Notes under the pieces: model-generated
The model's database searches: none
What the model was told of the DNA's origin: nothing
The model's input: only the letters and a program-made list of their open reading frames with translations
Part shown: one piece after another, positions 27,197 through 35,568 of the stretch
Layout of the letters: each line of letters opens with the position of its first letter
Position numbering within the stretch: the stretch's first letter is position 1
Made by a program: the position numbers and the translations under genes
Source of the DNA: Bacteroidia bacterium
GTDB lineage: Bacteria; Bacteroidota; Bacteroidia; Bacteroidales; VadinHA17
Assembly: GCA_026391555.1 (NCBI GenBank)
Contig: JAPLEB010000124.1
Location: 1 to 64,000 of the forward strand
Direction of reading: 5' to 3'
DNA length: 64,000 bases

Positions 27197-27970
27197 CTAC
27201 TTCCTGTTCCTGATGTAGATATGCTTTATATGATTCTGCCCGGATTCTCTTTCATCAATTTCAAAATCAAGCGACCTGATAAGCGGCGTCAATTTTTGGA
27301 ATCCAAAATTCCTGGGATCAAAATCAGGTTGTTTCTTAAGGATCAGGTTTCCTACATCACCAAGATATGCCCAACCATTTTCATCAGCAAGATCGGTTAT
27401 TGATGAAGCTATAAGTCTTTTAACAATATGGGCAGCTGCCTGAGGAGCGGTTTCTTCGGTTTTCTTCTTTTTTACAACCGGCTTCCCCTTTTTTTTGATC
27501 TCCGGAGAAGGTTCCAATGTAACTATTGATGATGTGATTATTTCGAGATAGATGAATTTATCGCATGATACAATGAATGGATGAGGTGTTTTTCTTTCTC
27601 CAATCCCGATCACTTTCATGCCTGCTTCCCTTAACCTTGTAGCCAGTCGTGTGAAATCGCTGTCGCTTGAAACAATACAAAAACCATCAACCTTTCCCGA
27701 ATAGAGTATATCCATTGCATCAATTATCAATGCGGAGTCAGTGGAATTTTTACCCCTTGTATAACTGTATTGCTGAATAGGGGTTATTGCATTCTCGAGA
27801 AGAACTGATTTCCACCCTGAAATTGTAGGCTTTGTCCAGTCTCCATAAATCCTTTTAAATGTTGGAGTTCCGTACTTTGCTATCTCTTCAAGCATTCCCT
27901 TAACATTGCTATACGGAATATTGTCAGCATCAATCAGAACAGCAAGCCGTAAATCGTTTAATGTTTGCAT
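27197..27970 (-). CDS. NYN-domain putative RNase with LOTUS/OST-HTH domain
   Basis: The protein has 257 residues. The NYN (PIN-like) nuclease domain spans about 8-150 with acidic positions in VLIDADN, TDSALIIDAMD and VSSDSDFTRLA. A Lys-rich linker (about 155-172, including KKKGKPVVKKKKTEE) leads to a LOTUS/OST-HTH RNA-binding domain (about 180-255). The architecture matches LabA/DUF88 proteins. A metal-dependent RNase function is inferred from fold and acidic residues only. A 35-codon open frame sits just upstream. Confidence 0.88.
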   Translation of the reverse strand: MQTLNDLRLAVLIDADNIPYSNVKGMLEEIAKYGTPTFKRIYGDWTKPTISGWKSVLLENAITPIQQYSYTRGKNSTDSALIIDAMDILYSGKVDGFCIVSSDSDFTRLATRLREAGMKVIGIGERKTPHPFIVSCDKFIYLEIITSSIVTLEPSPEIKKKGKPVVKKKKTEETAPQAAAHIVKRLIASSITDLADENGWAYLGDVGNLILKKQPDFDPRNFGFQKLTPLIRSLDFEIDERESGQNHIKHIYIRNRK

Positions 27971-27999
27971 AATTCATGCTTTTGTTAACCGGATGCAAG

Positions 28000-28107
28000 T
28001 TAATACTTTTTTCCAGTCATTTCTTTAATATCGAGCCGGAGAATGATTGCCTTTTTCAGCTCGTTCTCATCATAAATATAATGTCTTTCACCTCCATAGT
28101 GTGACAT
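28000..28107 (-). CDS. Candidate 35-residue protein upstream of the NYN gene
   Basis: ATG at 28107 opens a frame MSHYGGERHYIYDENELKKA... ending KEMTGKKY with TAA at 28000-28002. It is mostly hydrophilic, with a plausible amphipathic helix in the second half. It precedes the NYN start by 29 bp in the same direction. No family was recognised; it could be a small partner, a leader peptide or a remnant. Confidence 0.35.
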   Translation of the reverse strand: MSHYGGERHYIYDENELKKAIILRLDIKEMTGKKY

Positions 28108-28229
28108 TATACAATTTAAACCCTATGTGTTTATTGAAACTTCAAAAATATTCTATAAAAATAAAGAATTTTGTTAACTTTGCTTCCCCCCTGAAAAAGG
28201 GGTTATATAATTAATCAAAACCAATTAAT

Positions 28230-28574
28230 ATGGGAAAAGGTGATAAAAAATCAAGAAGAGGTAAAATCATACTTGGCTCTTATGGCGTAAGACGTCGCAG
28301 GAAAAAAGCTGATAAACAAGAAATTAAGCCGGTTAAAATAATCAGGGTGAAAGAACCGAAAGAAAAGAAACTTGTAAAAGAGTTAAAAGAGGTGATCGAG
28401 GTGAAACCTGTTAAAGAAGTCAAAGAAATTAAGGAAGTAAAAGAGGTCAGCGAAATAAAAGTTGCCAAAGAAAAAACTGCGGCAAAAACACCGAAAGTTG
28501 CTAAGGAGAAAAAGGAAATTAAAGAGGTCAAAGCAACAAAGGAACCAAAACCTAAAAAAGGGAAGAAGAGTTAA
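28230..28574 (+). CDS. 30S ribosomal protein THX-like with long Lys/Glu-rich extension
   Basis: Residues 1-26 (MGKGDKKSRRGKIILGSYGV, then RRRRKK) match THX, a very short basic 30S protein that is normally about 25-45 residues. Here another 88 residues follow, made of degenerate EVKPVKEVKEIKEVKEV-like repeats and a KPKKGKKS tail. The extension is highly charged with alternating K and E and should be disordered or helical. A -7 promoter motif TAACTTTG lies at 28175-28182 and a small CCCC/GGGG hairpin sits in the leader. A GNAT acetyltransferase gene begins 8 bp after the stop. Confidence 0.78.
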   Translation: MGKGDKKSRRGKIILGSYGVRRRRKKADKQEIKPVKIIRVKEPKEKKLVKELKEVIEVKPVKEVKEIKEVKEVSEIKVAKEKTAAKTPKVAKEKKEIKEVKATKEPKPKKGKKS

Positions 28575-28582
28575 AACAGATA

Positions 28583-29107
28583 ATGGAAATATTTTTTGAG
28601 GGGATAGTTCTGAGACCCTGGTCCATAAGTGATGCCACGCAACTTGCTTTAATAGCTGATAATAAAAATATTGCCGACAATCTTCGCGACGGGTTTCCCT
28701 TTCCCTATTCGTTAAATGATGCCAAAAACTGGCTAAATATCATTTTGCCGGAAAATTCACCACCAAGATTTTTTGCAATCACGGTTGATAAATGGCTTGT
28801 TGGAAGTATCGGGATTGTCTCCAAGACTGATATTTACAGAAAAAACTTTGAGATAGGTTATTTTCTCTCTGAAGAATATTGGGGAAAAGGTATCGCTACC
28901 AAAGCCATTAAGGCTGCTACATCCTACGCATTCAAAGACTTCGACATAGTGAGAGGCTATGCGGAGCCTTTTTCAGATAATACCGGTTCACGAAAAGCTC
29001 TTGAAAAGGCTGGTTTTACTCTTGAAGCTACTCTTAAAAGAAATGTTATAAAGAACGGAATTATCAAGGATAGTTGTATCTATTCTGTTCTTAAAGAAGA
29101 TTTTTAG
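28583..29107 (+). CDS. GNAT-family N-acetyltransferase (RimJ-like)
   Basis: The 174 residues show the RimJ/RimL-type acetyltransferase pattern: LRPWSISDATQLALIADN, the acetyl-CoA loop YWGKGIATKAI, then FSDNTGSRKALEKAGFTLE. The RimJ group acetylates N-termini, including ribosomal proteins, or small molecules. Because it is 8 bp downstream of the THX-like gene, acetylation of a ribosomal protein is an attractive but unproven idea. Confidence 0.9.
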   Translation: MEIFFEGIVLRPWSISDATQLALIADNKNIADNLRDGFPFPYSLNDAKNWLNIILPENSPPRFFAITVDKWLVGSIGIVSKTDIYRKNFEIGYFLSEEYWGKGIATKAIKAATSYAFKDFDIVRGYAEPFSDNTGSRKALEKAGFTLEATLKRNVIKNGIIKDSCIYSVLKEDF

Positions 29108-29170
29108 TAATATGTTTGTTTATAGGTGCACGTAATTCATAGCTCGTAGCTCATAGTAATTATATTTTTA

Positions 29171-29193
29171 ATCTTTAATCTTTAATCTTTAAT
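29171..29193. repeat. Three tandem copies of ATCTTTA
   Basis: A perfect 7-bp tandem that overlaps the stop codon of the thiamine-diphosphate enzyme. Confidence 0.9.
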
Positions 29194-30790
29194 TCCTGAC
29201 AATCAGCCATTTGTAATCCTCAGGATCAATAACTGCATTAATTATCACGGGTTCGTTTACAGAAAGTGCCTCAATTATTGCTTTTCTCATTCTTTCATGC
29301 GAATCAGCTCTTAATACTTTAATACCCAGGAATGTATCAGCACAAAAAAGATCTCCCTGGTAAAGGTTGGTTCCATAGGGGGGAAGGTTCTTCCATGACT
29401 GTTTAACTTTGATCAGGTTAAGTTCGCCGTCGGAAAAAACAATAACAATCACAGGCAAATTGTATCTTTTCGCGGTTATCATCTCTCCAGCCATCATAAG
29501 GAAGCCACCGTCACCAGTAACACAAATAACTGTCGCATCCGGTGAATTTATCTGGGCTGCCAGAGCAGCAGGAATACCGAAACCCATTCCCGACCATCCG
29601 TTTGTCATAATTATTTTCCCTTTACCATGTGTTTGCCAGAATTGCCCGATAAGATGAAGATGAGAACCGACATCGGCTGTAAGAATTGCATCTTCAGGTA
29701 ATTCATCCTGTAGGATTTTCAGAGCGGCTGCAGGTCCGAAATGGTTTGTAAAGCCATTAAAGACCGAAGCCATCTCATCACGTATTCCTTTAATGACAGC
29801 TTGCTCGAATATCAATGAACTTATATTCAGGTTTTTAAGGATACTGAACCACTCATCAGCCATACCGGTATACTGAGCTATTGTCCCGGTAGAAGGCATA
29901 TCGGTTTCCATTATATCAAAATGGACAAGAGGTACATCCGGCATCCACGACTCGTAATTGTATTCAACAGGATCGTAACCGATACCAATAATCAGATCTG
30001 TCTTCTCGTATATATCTTCAAGATAGTCGCTCAATGAATGGGATAACACCCCGGCATAGCATGGATGGTCTTCCGGTATCAGTCCTTTAGCCATAGGTGT
30101 TATCACTACCGGCATTCTGTAATAATCGAGAAAGGCGAGCAATTCAGTCTGAATATCAAGCCGCGCAGCTGTAAGTCCTACAGCCATCAGAGGACGGCGC
30201 GATTTTTCAAGTAGGGAAATTATCTTTTGAATGTTATTATTGTAATATCTGATCTCACTTTCAATCCCTGCTGTGGCTGGTGTATCTATTTCAATATCAT
30301 AAATATCTGAGGGAAGTCCGATATGGATTGGGCCGGGGTAGGCTTCCTGACATAGCCTGATAGCCGATTCCATGACCTCCACCACATTATTCGCACTCAT
30401 CCTGTATGTTGCTTTCGTTAAAGGTTCAAAGAGCTTCTGGTGGTTGATATTCATCTGGGTTGTCCGGTTTACCATGTTATCATCCATTTCACTTGTGAAA
30501 ACAATAACAGGAGATCTGTCCAATAATGCTCCTCCTACACCGGTTGCAATGTTAGTTGCACCTGGTCCAAAGGTGGCATGACAAACCCCCGGAATTCCTG
30601 TCAGCCTGGCTGTTACACCTGCCATGATCCCCGCTGAAGCTTCATTTGATGTAAGAATGAACTCGATGCCTGTGGCTCTGAATGCTTCCAGATATGGGAT
30701 AGATGGCCCGCCCGGGATACCGAAGACATATCTGACTCCCTGATTAAATAGTTGATTCGCAATATATTCTGCGATAGTCATGAATAACAT
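29189..30790 (-). CDS. Thiamine-diphosphate enzyme, acetolactate synthase large-subunit-like
   Basis: The protein has 533 residues; ATG at 30781 (MTIAEYIANQL) is the likelier start. The catalytic Glu is E50 in SNEASAGIMA, and CHATFGPGATNIATGVG and the ThDP/Mg motif VTGDGGFLMMAGE are present. The usual NN-YG end of the ThDP motif reads SDGELNLIK. No small regulatory subunit or other ilv genes are adjacent, and the length is slightly short, so it may not be the biosynthetic IlvB; other ThDP decarboxylases or benzaldehyde-lyase-like enzymes are possible. Confidence 0.82.
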   Translation of the reverse strand: MLFMTIAEYIANQLFNQGVRYVFGIPGGPSIPYLEAFRATGIEFILTSNEASAGIMAGVTARLTGIPGVCHATFGPGATNIATGVGGALLDRSPVIVFTSEMDDNMVNRTTQMNINHQKLFEPLTKATYRMSANNVVEVMESAIRLCQEAYPGPIHIGLPSDIYDIEIDTPATAGIESEIRYYNNNIQKIISLLEKSRRPLMAVGLTAARLDIQTELLAFLDYYRMPVVITPMAKGLIPEDHPCYAGVLSHSLSDYLEDIYEKTDLIIGIGYDPVEYNYESWMPDVPLVHFDIMETDMPSTGTIAQYTGMADEWFSILKNLNISSLIFEQAVIKGIRDEMASVFNGFTNHFGPAAALKILQDELPEDAILTADVGSHLHLIGQFWQTHGKGKIIMTNGWSGMGFGIPAALAAQINSPDATVICVTGDGGFLMMAGEMITAKRYNLPVIVIVFSDGELNLIKVKQSWKNLPPYGTNLYQGDLFCADTFLGIKVLRADSHERMRKAIIEALSVNEPVIINAVIDPEDYKWLIVRN

Positions 30791-30888
30791 GTTGAATAAC
30801 AGACAAAACTATTAAATATTATGAAGTCCTCATATTAAAATTGAATTCAAATTCTGTTACACTTATCCTAATGTTTTTTTTCTGATAT

Positions 30889-31824
30889 TTGCCCCCAGAT
30901 ATTTTTTCATTGAACAGCAAGGGAAACACTATTTTTTGGGCAATTATAGCCTGCCTTTTGTGGTCAACTGCTTATGCCAGCATTAAGCTTGGATTGCAAT
31001 ATGACACCCCCTTCCATTTCGCAGGAGTGCGGTTTATCATTTCAGGGCTTATGATCTTACCTTTCACTGTGAAACCGGCGGTTTATATTAAAATGATCAG
31101 GGAACACTGGAAGGTAGTTGCGTGGGTTACTCTACTTCAGACTCTGATTAATTATACATTGTTCTATCAGGGTCTTAACCTGGTCCCGGGTGCTCTGGGA
31201 GCAGTGATAGTCGGCTCACAACCTCTTGTTACTGCTGTGGTTGCAGCGATGATGCATGGTGACGATAAGCTCACAAGAAAAAAAATTATAACGATTGTTT
31301 TTGGTCTCTCAGGTGTTATCCTAATCAGTGCCGGAAGACAGGCATTTAAGTTCGGAACTGCAATTGAACTTTTAGGTGTTCTGATGATTCTCCTTGCCAA
31401 TATTGCCACCGCTACAAGTAATGTTGTTGTATCGCTCAGAAGCAAAGGTATTAATCCCTTTGTTCTCAGTTCATCTTCACTTTTTATCGGAGGTGTAATT
31501 ATTTACCTTTTGTCAATACCGGTTGAAGGTCATCCTCAGGGCCCATTTCCTTTGGAATATTGGCTGATTTTGCTGTGGTTGAGTTTTATGGCGGCATTTG
31601 CCTTTTCATTATGGTTCAAACTGCTTCAACGACCGGGGATTAAGGTCTCTGAACTTAATCTTTGGAAGTTTATTATTCCGGTTGTCGGTGCAATTTTAAG
31701 TTGGCTGCTTGTACCCGATGAAAAACCGGAATGGCTTACAATTTCTGGTATGATTATCATAACGGCATCATTGATAATGTTTTATAGAAGTAAAAGAGAA
31801 CCCGTTTCAGAAAAGATAATTTAG
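30889..31824 (+). CDS. EamA/DMT-family transporter
   Basis: The 311 residues form about ten hydrophobic segments in two EamA halves (WAIIACLLWSTAYASIKLGL in the first and WLILLWLSFMAAFAFSLWFK in the second). The family exports amino acids or metabolites across the inner membrane. The start is TTG at 30889. It is divergent from the ThDP enzyme and stands 69 bp before the LTA-synthase-like gene ATG. Confidence 0.88.
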   Translation: MPPDIFSLNSKGNTIFWAIIACLLWSTAYASIKLGLQYDTPFHFAGVRFIISGLMILPFTVKPAVYIKMIREHWKVVAWVTLLQTLINYTLFYQGLNLVPGALGAVIVGSQPLVTAVVAAMMHGDDKLTRKKIITIVFGLSGVILISAGRQAFKFGTAIELLGVLMILLANIATATSNVVVSLRSKGINPFVLSSSSLFIGGVIIYLLSIPVEGHPQGPFPLEYWLILLWLSFMAAFAFSLWFKLLQRPGIKVSELNLWKFIIPVVGAILSWLLVPDEKPEWLTISGMIIITASLIMFYRSKREPVSEKII

Positions 31825-31893
31825 TTTTCAGATATGAACCGAGCCCCGACACGTCGGGGTGAGTTACATCATACCATTAAAAATAATTATAAT

Positions 31894-33732
31894 ATGATGA
31901 AAAGGAGACTAATTGCTTTAAGTTATTACGCGATATTCTGGTTCGTATTTTTTATCATTGCCAGACTATTTTTCATTTCAGTACAATATCATAATGCTTT
32001 CCAAAATAGTTTTGGTGAACTTCTGGCCACATTATGGCACGGTGCTAAGCTGGATATTTCAACTATTGGGTATTATTTGCTTGTTCCGGTTTTAGTTGCC
32101 ATCCCCGGCGTTTGGTTTAATGGCAAGTGGTATAAATTTTTCATCAGATGGTATTCATATTTTATCATTATTTTCTCATCAATAATAGTAGTATCTGACG
32201 CTAATCTTTATTCTTACTGGGGTTTCCGGATGGACTACACCCCTATGTTATATCTGAAAACACCGGGAGAGGCAATGGCTTCAGTCAGCACAATGAAGGT
32301 TATTCTGTTTTTTGTTACGATAATTTTAATAGTTTTTTTCTTTATATATATTTACAATAAGCTCATTGATAAATTATTCAGTGGTTTTGAGCGAATCCGT
32401 TTCTGGTTTCCCGGAATTCTGTTTTTCATGCTTCTCTGGGGAGCACTAATAATACCGATAAGAGGGGGGTTCGGAGTAGCTCCGATTAATGTCGGAACGG
32501 TCTATTTCAGTAAAAAAATGTTCCTGAACCATACAGCAATAAATGCAGTATGGAATGTTGGTACTTCTGCCTTTACCCAAAAGCCTGTTAAAAACCCGTA
32601 TTCCTTTCAAGATATTTCATTCGCCCGGGTTTTGGTTGATTCTCTTACTTTTGAGAAAGGAATTCCGGAGATTGTACTAAACACTACTCAACCTAACATT
32701 CTATTAATTGTGCTTGAAAGCTTCAGTGGCTATCTTATTGGGCCGCTTGGAGGAGATTCACTGGTTACCCCTAATTTTAACAGATATATAAAAGAGGGAA
32801 TCCTGTTTTCTGAATTTTATGCTTCGGGTACCAGGACTGACAAAGCAATGCCGGCAATTCTGAACGGTTACCCGGCTCAACCTGCACAATCAATTATTAA
32901 AGAACCGAAAAAGAGCCAGTCCCTGCCCAGTCTGGTTAGAATTCTCATTGAAAAAGGATACAATAGCTCCTTCTGGTATGGAGGGGAGATTAATTTTGCC
33001 AACTTTAATTCTTTTGTCATTGGATCAGGTTTTCATAATATCATAACAAAAAATAATTTCAATCCTGAAAATTTTAATTCCAAGTGGGGTGTTCACGATC
33101 ATGTTCTCTTTAAAATTCTTGAAGACTCGATGAAAATAGTTAAGGAACCATTTTTTAATGTTGTTCTTACCTTATCGAGTCATGAGCCATTCGATGTTCC
33201 GATGGAACCTGTTTTTGTTGGCAATGATAACATGACAGAATACAAAAATTCAGTATATTACGCTGATAAATCTCTTGGGACATTCCTCGATTGGGCAAAA
33301 ACTACCGACTGGTGGAATAACACACTGATTATTATGGTGGCTGATCATTGCTGCAGAATATCTGAAAATATGCTTATTTATTCCCCTGATGTATTCAAAA
33401 TACCGATGGTTTGGATAGGAGGTGCATTATCAAAAAAAAGAATCATTATTGATAAACTGGGCAGCCAGGTTGATATTCCTGTTACATTATTAAACCAGCT
33501 CGGACTCAGCAGTAATTTCCCGTTTGCAAAAGATCTGTTGTCAAACGAATCCTGCTCCTTTGCATTCTATACTTATAATGAAGGTTTCGGTTTTATAACT
33601 GACAGTTCTGCGGTAGCTTATGATCAGAAGCTTAAGGAACCGGTTCTAAAACAGGGAAAAGACCCCGACTCTGCTGAGAAAAATGGAAAAGCCTATCTTC
33701 AGGTTTTATTTAATGATTATTTAAAAAGATAA
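31894..33732 (+). CDS. LTA-synthase-like membrane phosphotransferase (sulfatase fold)
   Basis: About 612 residues from ATG at 31894 (MMKRRLIALSYY); the longer frame from 31834 adds a poorly conserved 20-residue leader over a CCCCGA/TCGGGG hairpin. The N-terminus has about five transmembrane segments, then an extracytoplasmic alkaline-phosphatase-superfamily domain: NILLIVLESFSGYL (metal-binding Glu), SGTRTDKAMPAI (nucleophile Thr) and MVADHCCRI (Asp-His). Relatives transfer glycerol phosphate or phosphoethanolamine to glycans or lipids. The acceptor is unknown. Confidence 0.87.
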   Translation: MMKRRLIALSYYAIFWFVFFIIARLFFISVQYHNAFQNSFGELLATLWHGAKLDISTIGYYLLVPVLVAIPGVWFNGKWYKFFIRWYSYFIIIFSSIIVVSDANLYSYWGFRMDYTPMLYLKTPGEAMASVSTMKVILFFVTIILIVFFFIYIYNKLIDKLFSGFERIRFWFPGILFFMLLWGALIIPIRGGFGVAPINVGTVYFSKKMFLNHTAINAVWNVGTSAFTQKPVKNPYSFQDISFARVLVDSLTFEKGIPEIVLNTTQPNILLIVLESFSGYLIGPLGGDSLVTPNFNRYIKEGILFSEFYASGTRTDKAMPAILNGYPAQPAQSIIKEPKKSQSLPSLVRILIEKGYNSSFWYGGEINFANFNSFVIGSGFHNIITKNNFNPENFNSKWGVHDHVLFKILEDSMKIVKEPFFNVVLTLSSHEPFDVPMEPVFVGNDNMTEYKNSVYYADKSLGTFLDWAKTTDWWNNTLIIMVADHCCRISENMLIYSPDVFKIPMVWIGGALSKKRIIIDKLGSQVDIPVTLLNQLGLSSNFPFAKDLLSNESCSFAFYTYNEGFGFITDSSAVAYDQKLKEPVLKQGKDPDSAEKNGKAYLQVLFNDYLKR

Positions 33733-33742
33733 ATCAAGTTAC

Positions 33743-35527
33743 ATGAGTTATAATTTTACAACACTTTGTTTTGTCAGGTTCATTTCAGGAATCATTGCCT
33801 TCGGTTTAGCGGGCTTATTATGGAAACGAAGATATTCCCGGGGGGCGGGTTATCTTCTGCTTTTCGAAGTAGCTGCTGCTATATGGGCTATTGGAGACGG
33901 TTTTGAGGCTGCAGCCATAACATTGCCGCAGAAATTGCATTGGTCCCAGATCTCTTACATCGGGGTAACAACAAGTGCAGTTATGTTTTTTCTTTTTGCA
34001 CTCTCCTACACTAATTTTACCCGTCTTGTAAATCAGAAAACAAAACTCATCCTGATGGTTATTCCGGTATTGACCATGATGATGGCTTTTACAAATCCTT
34101 TACATGAACTCCTATGGTCAAAAATAATAATTATTGAAGGAACCAATCAGAGTGTTTATTACTACGGGCCATGGTTTTGGGTAAATGTTGTCTATGAGTA
34201 TTCAGTACTGACTTTTGGGATAATTGTTCTGCTTAATGGAGCTTTTAAGGTTTTTTCGCTCTATAAAGTTCAGATTTGGATTTTAGTAATTGGGACATTA
34301 CTCCCGTTCTTTACCAGTATTTTATATATTTTTAAACTTACACCTCTAAAAGGAATTGACCCAACCCCGATTTCTTTTATCCTCAGTGGTATTATAGTTG
34401 CAATTAGTCTCTATTGGCTGAGGATGTTTAATATAATGCCGATAGCACGAAAACAGGCAATCGATAATTTGAGCGATGGTATGCTTATCCTCGATTCCGC
34501 AAACAGGATAGCAGATGCTAATCCGGCATTCTGCAGAGAATTAGGGAAACAGCCAGGGGAAGTTATAGGAAACCAGGCTGATTATTGTCTTTCAGAAATA
34601 GGAATCAGCCTGGGACGTTTCTCCTCTGATAATGAAAATACTATTGAAGTCCAAAAAGGCGGCGAAGCAAATAGGAAGAACTTAGAAATAAAATGTCACT
34701 TGGTAAAGGATCAAAATGGAAAACTTATAGGAAGAATTTTAATGCTCACCGACATTACAACAAAAAAGATGATTCTCGATTCAATTGCCGATTCAAATAA
34801 CCGGAGAAAAGCTGAACTCATTGAAAAGGAAAAGCTTATTCTGGATCTTGATGCATATGCCCGCTCCGTAGCTCATGACCTTAAAAATCCTATCAGTTCT
34901 GTCGTAAGCTTATCCGAACTAATTAAAATAAGTCTATCAGAAAACAGGCCGGATGAAGCTGTTGAGCTGACAGGTATGGTTCAGAATCAAAGTGAAAAAA
35001 TGGTCAGGATTATTGATAATCTGCTTATTCTTTCAAGAATCAGGAGGGAAGATGTTATGATCACCCCGATAGATACTAATAAGATCCTGCATGAAGTGAT
35101 GGAACGGCTTTATGTAGAGATCAATACACGCAAAGCCACATTTGAAATGCCTGATAACTGGCCGATTGTACAGGGTCATAATCAGTGGATTGAAGAGGTT
35201 TGGGTAAACCTGGTAAGTAATGCTCTTAAATATGGAGGAACTCCCCCTGTAATTAAGCTGGGATTTGAAAAGGAGGGTAGCTCAACTTACAGATTCTGGA
35301 TTCGGGATAATGGAAACGGATTGCCTGAAGGATCAATGGTTAAAATTTTTGAAGATTTTGAAAGACTTGGCAGAAAGGATGTTCAGGGACATGGACTTGG
35401 ATTATCTATCGTTAAACGGATTATTGAAAAGCTTGGGGGGGAGGTTAAAGTTGAAAGTTCTGATAAACCTTTGGAGGGCTGTATTTTCAGCTTTACATTG
35501 AAAGAAGTTGCAAATAATCTATCATAA
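33743..35527 (+). CDS. Sensor histidine kinase with 7TM N-terminal module and PAS domain
   Basis: The 594 residues are arranged as seven transmembrane helices (1-230), a PAS domain (about 235-345: NLSDGMLILDSANRIADANP), and a HisKA helix with SVAHDLKNPISSVVSLSEL. The HATPase domain follows: WVNLVSNALKYGG N-box, IRDNGNGLP G1 and GHGLGLSIVKRI G2. No response regulator is adjacent, so its partner is elsewhere. It follows the LTA-synthase-like gene by 10 bp, suggesting co-transcription and perhaps a role in envelope sensing. Confidence 0.9.
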   Translation: MSYNFTTLCFVRFISGIIAFGLAGLLWKRRYSRGAGYLLLFEVAAAIWAIGDGFEAAAITLPQKLHWSQISYIGVTTSAVMFFLFALSYTNFTRLVNQKTKLILMVIPVLTMMMAFTNPLHELLWSKIIIIEGTNQSVYYYGPWFWVNVVYEYSVLTFGIIVLLNGAFKVFSLYKVQIWILVIGTLLPFFTSILYIFKLTPLKGIDPTPISFILSGIIVAISLYWLRMFNIMPIARKQAIDNLSDGMLILDSANRIADANPAFCRELGKQPGEVIGNQADYCLSEIGISLGRFSSDNENTIEVQKGGEANRKNLEIKCHLVKDQNGKLIGRILMLTDITTKKMILDSIADSNNRRKAELIEKEKLILDLDAYARSVAHDLKNPISSVVSLSELIKISLSENRPDEAVELTGMVQNQSEKMVRIIDNLLILSRIRREDVMITPIDTNKILHEVMERLYVEINTRKATFEMPDNWPIVQGHNQWIEEVWVNLVSNALKYGGTPPVIKLGFEKEGSSTYRFWIRDNGNGLPEGSMVKIFEDFERLGRKDVQGHGLGLSIVKRIIEKLGGEVKVESSDKPLEGCIFSFTLKEVANNLS

Positions 35528-35568
35528 GAATTTCCAGATAATTATTTTTTGTTATCCGGGGCAAAGCT

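Noticed and set aside
31844-31859. CCCCGA/TCGGGG hairpin before the LTA-synthase-like gene as a terminator
   Set aside because: There is no T-tract on either side, so terminator function cannot be supported; it may be an attenuator or chance.
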